Shown piece by piece: positions 3,314-6,297 of a stretch of DNA of 6,297 bases (position 1 is its first letter; each line of letters starts with the position of its first letter). Origin of the DNA: Methanobacteriota archaeon (GTDB lineage: Archaea; Thermoplasmatota; Poseidoniia; Poseidoniales; Poseidoniaceae). The notes beneath the pieces were generated by a model, which did not search any database, was not told where the DNA came from, and saw only the letters and a list, made by a program, of their open reading frames with translations. The DNA is taken from the NCBI GenBank assembly GCA_009936765.1, contig JAACDL010000226.1:1-6297 (forward strand). The letters are read 5' to 3'. The translations under genes were made by a program, and so were the position numbers.

Positions 3314-6297
3314 ATGCAGAAGTTGGTAAGGGCGCCTCTTGTTGTTGGCCTATTGGTTGCAATAATGGTTAGCGTTATGCTCTCACCTATGGTATCGCAA
3401 AGTCCTATTCTCCAAGATAGTATGGATAACTCGGAAAGCGATGAATTCTCAACCTGGACGATTTCTCCTACATCTGGAACTCATACTGGTGGGACTAGCC
3501 TCACATTAACCACAACTGGCCTTTCATCATATTTTGAAGAAAGTTCTTGGGAAAATTTCACTATTGATTCTTCAGCAGATGTAGGCCAGTACTCATCAAT
3601 TGCAACTGATTCAAATGATGAACTTCACATATCATACTATGACGTTAGTAGTGGGAATTTGAAATACGCATCGAATTCCGGTGGTTCATGGACTAATTAT
3701 CCAATAGACACCACAGCAGCAATAGTTGGAAGATATACCTCACTTGACATCGATTCGAATGACAACGTCCATATTTCTTATGGAGATCTGAATGCTTGGA
3801 ACCTAAAGTATGCTACAAATGTAGCAGGTTCTTGGAGTAGAAGCATAATCGACAACGGGGGTAGTGACGGCCAAGCGGGCTTGTACTCTTCGCTAGAAAT
3901 CGATTCAAATGATTTGATTCATGTTTCTTATTGGGCCCGAAATATGGATCTTAAGTATGCTGCTAAATCAGCAAGCGGGGGAACTTGGTCCGATGAAGTA
4001 GTCGATTGGGGGACTATCACTGGCGAATGGACATCAATCGCTCTCGATTCAAATCAAAAACCATTTATTGCTTTTGTCGATGAAACATACGACCGTCTCG
4101 AAATAGCATCTAGGAGTAGTGGTTCTTGGACTGCTTCAACTGTTGATTCTGGAAGTTCAGGTGAGATTGATTATGGTTCATCTATAGCAATAGATTCCAA
4201 TGATGCCAAGCATATTGTCTACTATGATGATGATAATGGCGATTTGAAGTATGCAGACTTCAACACTCAATCTAACCTATGGCAGAACACAGTTTTGGAT
4301 AGTACTGGAGATGTAGGCAAGTACCCATCAATTGGAATTGATTCTCAAGATAATCTGCATGTAGCATACTACGATAATGGAAATCAAAAATTGAGGTATG
4401 CTCATCATAATGGTACTTCTTGGGAAATCTCTACTCTAGATGAATCTGGAGGTATGCACCCTTCGCTAACAATAGATGCAAATGATAACATCTACATTTC
4501 ATATTATGATGACACAAATTCAAACTTGAAGATGATACAACATATCGTAAATTCGAATGGCCCTCTAGGTGAAGTTGAAGTAGAGTTTGTTGGCTATGGG
4601 AATGTAACTGGCACTGTATTAGATGATGAGACAATCACATTTTCTTCTCCACCTGGTAATATCGATGGAGAGGTAGTTGATCTGGCAGTTTGGTTGGAAA
4701 ATGGAACAAAAGTCAATCTTCCTGTAAGCTTCGAATATGAAACATATGATTCAGATGGAGACGGCATTCCAAACACATCAGATGACTGCCCTCAAACTTA
4801 CGGAGATTCCACAATTGACCAAACTGGATGTCCAGACTTAGATGGTGATGGATACAGCAATTCAGGAGATGCCTTCCCTAATGATTCTAGCCAATACAGC
4901 GATTATGACAACGATGGTTGTGGAGATAATCCAACTGGAGTAAATGCTGATGAATTCCCTTACGATACTACACAGTGTACAGATTCTGACTCAGATGGAT
5001 ACGGGGACAATCTTAGCGGAAACAATCCTGATAATTTCCCAACAGACTCTAGTCAATGGAATGATAGTGACGGTGATGGTTTTGGCGATAACCCTCTAGG
5101 AAACAATTCCGATGGCTGTCCTGAAGAGTATGGCAATTCGACCTTCCCAGGATTGGGATGTCTAGATTCAGACGGCGACGGTCATGCAAATACGTTTGAT
5201 GCATTCCCATTCGATGCTACTGAAACTCACGATACTGATAGCGATGGTGTTGGTGATAATTCCGATGCTTTCCCAGTAAATTTCATGGAACAATTCGATA
5301 CTGATGGAGATGGCGTTGGCGATAATGCAGACGCTTTCCCTGATGATGCGAATGAAACTATTGACAGCGATGGTGATGGTGTTGGAGACAATTCGGACAT
5401 GTTCCCTCTTGACGAAAGCGAGTCAATTGATTCAGATGGAGACGGCATCGGCGATAATACTGATCAATTTCCTTTGGTTGACAACTTCATTGATTCTGAT
5501 GATGATGGGATATTAGATTTAGAAGATTCATTCCCTAATGATGCAAGCCAATCTATCGATTCCGATGGAGACGGATACGGAGACAACCTCTCTGGAAGTA
5601 GTCCCGACTTATTCACGAATATTTCTACTCAGTGGGCAGATACAGATGGTGATGGATATGGTGACAATTGGGGCAACTCATCTTGGAATTCTACACGAAC
5701 AATCGACTTCCCTGGGCAATTCATTGACGGCGCTGAAATAGCAGACCACTGCCCTACAATTTCTGGCAACTCTACTGCAGATGGTATCTTTGGTTGCCCG
5801 GATGGCGATGGTGACGGAATCGCTGACCAATACGATGAAGTAAATGGGTCAGTTGTAATCGAAGAAGAACCAGAAGAAGAAAATACACAAGAAACTCAAG
5901 ATGACTCCAATTCAGAGGAGGAATCATACATGGATTCACTACTTTCAGGAAATACAGAAACTATTACCCAAACGGTTGGTTTTGGAGCCATCTTAATTGC
6001 ATTACTTGCTTTACTGCAAACTAATCTTGTAGCAGGTTTACTTCCTGATGCCTTTAGATGGGTTCAAGTTTTACGTCGCTCGAACAAACTCTCAAAAGAA
6101 GAAGTGAAGGAATTGAATTACCTTCAATCTCTTGTCCAAGCATACTATCTAGACATTGCTTCACTAAACGAGGAACTCGAATTATTGAAGGCGGATTTAA
6201 CTGCTAGATACATGAACAATGAGATCAAAAAAGACACTCGAGAAAAGATACTGACGCTAGTTGATGAACTTCAATTATCAAGTCCAAATCAAATAGA
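3314..6297 (+). CDS. Giant membrane-anchored surface protein: split TIG, seven-bladed propeller, Ca-binding repeats (partial)
   Basis: 994 codons are visible from the ATG at 3314; the 3' end is outside the window. Domain order: signal peptide (1 to about 28); IPT/TIG-like start, ISPTSGTHTGGTSLTL (about 48-74); seven beta-propeller repeats (79-415); remaining TIG-like strands (416-476); fourteen DxDxDG thrombospondin-3-like repeats (479-841); acidic Glu-rich linker (about 850-880); one membrane helix (888-910); and a charged, helical C-terminal region starting RWVQVLRR, with heptad-like leucines. Positive residues right after the helix place the tail in the cytoplasm and everything before it outside. 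The calcium repeats probably form a stiff stalk that holds the propeller away from the cell, which suggests adhesion or ligand binding; no catalytic motif is visible. The helical tail (LQSLVQAYY, LKADLTARY, NNEIKKDTREK) resembles a tail I recall in Marine Group II surface proteins. It is divergent from the HxlR-type regulator gene. Confidence 0.9.
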   Translation, partial: MQKLVRAPLVVGLLVAIMVSVMLSPMVSQSPILQDSMDNSESDEFSTWTISPTSGTHTGGTSLTLTTTGLSSYFEESSWENFTIDSSADVGQYSSIATDSNDELHISYYDVSSGNLKYASNSGGSWTNYPIDTTAAIVGRYTSLDIDSNDNVHISYGDLNAWNLKYATNVAGSWSRSIIDNGGSDGQAGLYSSLEIDSNDLIHVSYWARNMDLKYAAKSASGGTWSDEVVDWGTITGEWTSIALDSNQKPFIAFVDETYDRLEIASRSSGSWTASTVDSGSSGEIDYGSSIAIDSNDAKHIVYYDDDNGDLKYADFNTQSNLWQNTVLDSTGDVGKYPSIGIDSQDNLHVAYYDNGNQKLRYAHHNGTSWEISTLDESGGMHPSLTIDANDNIYISYYDDTNSNLKMIQHIVNSNGPLGEVEVEFVGYGNVTGTVLDDETITFSSPPGNIDGEVVDLAVWLENGTKVNLPVSFEYETYDSDGDGIPNTSDDCPQTYGDSTIDQTGCPDLDGDGYSNSGDAFPNDSSQYSDYDNDGCGDNPTGVNADEFPYDTTQCTDSDSDGYGDNLSGNNPDNFPTDSSQWNDSDGDGFGDNPLGNNSDGCPEEYGNSTFPGLGCLDSDGDGHANTFDAFPFDATETHDTDSDGVGDNSDAFPVNFMEQFDTDGDGVGDNADAFPDDANETIDSDGDGVGDNSDMFPLDESESIDSDGDGIGDNTDQFPLVDNFIDSDDDGILDLEDSFPNDASQSIDSDGDGYGDNLSGSSPDLFTNISTQWADTDGDGYGDNWGNSSWNSTRTIDFPGQFIDGAEIADHCPTISGNSTADGIFGCPDGDGDGIADQYDEVNGSVVIEEEPEEENTQETQDDSNSEEESYMDSLLSGNTETITQTVGFGAILIALLALLQTNLVAGLLPDAFRWVQVLRRSNKLSKEEVKELNYLQSLVQAYYLDIASLNEELELLKADLTARYMNNEIKKDTREKILTLVDELQLSSPNQI
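3548..4558 (+). repeat. Seven beta-propeller blade repeats
   Basis: Seven tandem units of 45-51 codons share the pattern W...(V/L/I)D...Y(S/T/P)SL-IDSNDN-HISYYD---NLKYA----GS, then the next W. The leading tryptophans fall at residues 79, 126, 174, 225, 272, 323 and 370, so the spacing is 47, 48, 51, 47, 51 and 47. Blade 4 is the most diverged (IALDSNQKPFIAFVDE), and blade 7 ends in LKMIQHIVNSN with no following GSW. Seven units match a closed seven-bladed propeller. Confidence 0.8.
4748..5836 (+). repeat. Fourteen calcium-binding DxDxDG (thrombospondin-3-like) repeats
   Basis: Fourteen acidic units encode DxDxDG loops, mostly followed by (V/I/Y)GDN and then D-x-FP or DxCP. Units 6-11 are short and regular (DSDGDGVGDNSDAFP type), while units 3-5, 12 and 13 carry inserts such as NLSGNNPDN. 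Cysteine-containing DDCP, GCP and HCP motifs cluster in the first and last units, as in thrombospondin type 3 repeats, where they form disulfides. The Asp oxygens are expected to bind calcium and stiffen the array. At the DNA level this gives imperfect GATGGNGATGG tandem repeats. Confidence 0.85.

Noticed and set aside
4431..5741. Several 60-73 residue open frames on both strands inside the large surface protein gene
   Set aside because: They are low-complexity shadows of the repetitive GATGGNGATGG sequence and of the propeller region; the main frame is continuous over the whole 2984 bases.

Overview
The window most likely comes from an uncultured planktonic archaeon of the Marine Group II/III type (Poseidoniia-like Thermoplasmatota). 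The main reason is the long protein at the right end, which combines many DSDGDGxGDNxDAFP-type acidic repeats with a C-terminal membrane anchor and a conserved-looking helical tail, a build I associate with that lineage. Two further signs agree: TATA-like boxes sit about 25 bases upstream of several ATG codons (leaderless-style archaeal promoters), and there are archaeal-style lipoproteins. This taxonomic call is inference; no rRNA or tRNA gene is present to confirm it.

Left part (1-1252, minus strand): a compact three-gene operon. It reads from a 63-residue cysteine-rich, zinc-ribbon-like protein, through an overlapping start, into a 174-residue multi-pass membrane protein whose predicted mature N-terminus is His. 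After 16 bases it continues into a secreted protein with a CxCH motif and a Reeler/choice-of-anchor-V-like beta domain, cut off by the window edge. A perfect 9-bp inverted repeat brackets the TATA-like element of this operon and is a good operator candidate. The group suggests metal or redox handling at the cell envelope, but no substrate can be read from the sequence.

Middle part (1477-3210, minus strand): three separately promoted genes. They are a DUF4382 lipoprotein, a second small lipoprotein with four extracytoplasmic cysteines and a pilin-like C-terminal pattern, and an HxlR-type winged-helix regulator with a cysteine at position 5. Intergenic spaces of about 100-220 bases hold promoters and weak hairpins but no recognisable RNA gene.

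Right part (3314-6297, plus strand): divergent from the regulator, one very large surface protein (994 codons visible, 3' end missing). Its order is signal peptide, first part of an IPT/TIG-like fold, seven beta-propeller blades, the rest of the IPT/TIG-like fold, fourteen calcium-binding thrombospondin-3-like repeats, acidic linker, one membrane helix, and a charged helical cytoplasmic domain. The divergent arrangement makes the HxlR-type protein a candidate regulator of this surface protein. Overall the window is about the cell envelope: secreted, lipid-anchored and membrane-anchored proteins with a local regulator.
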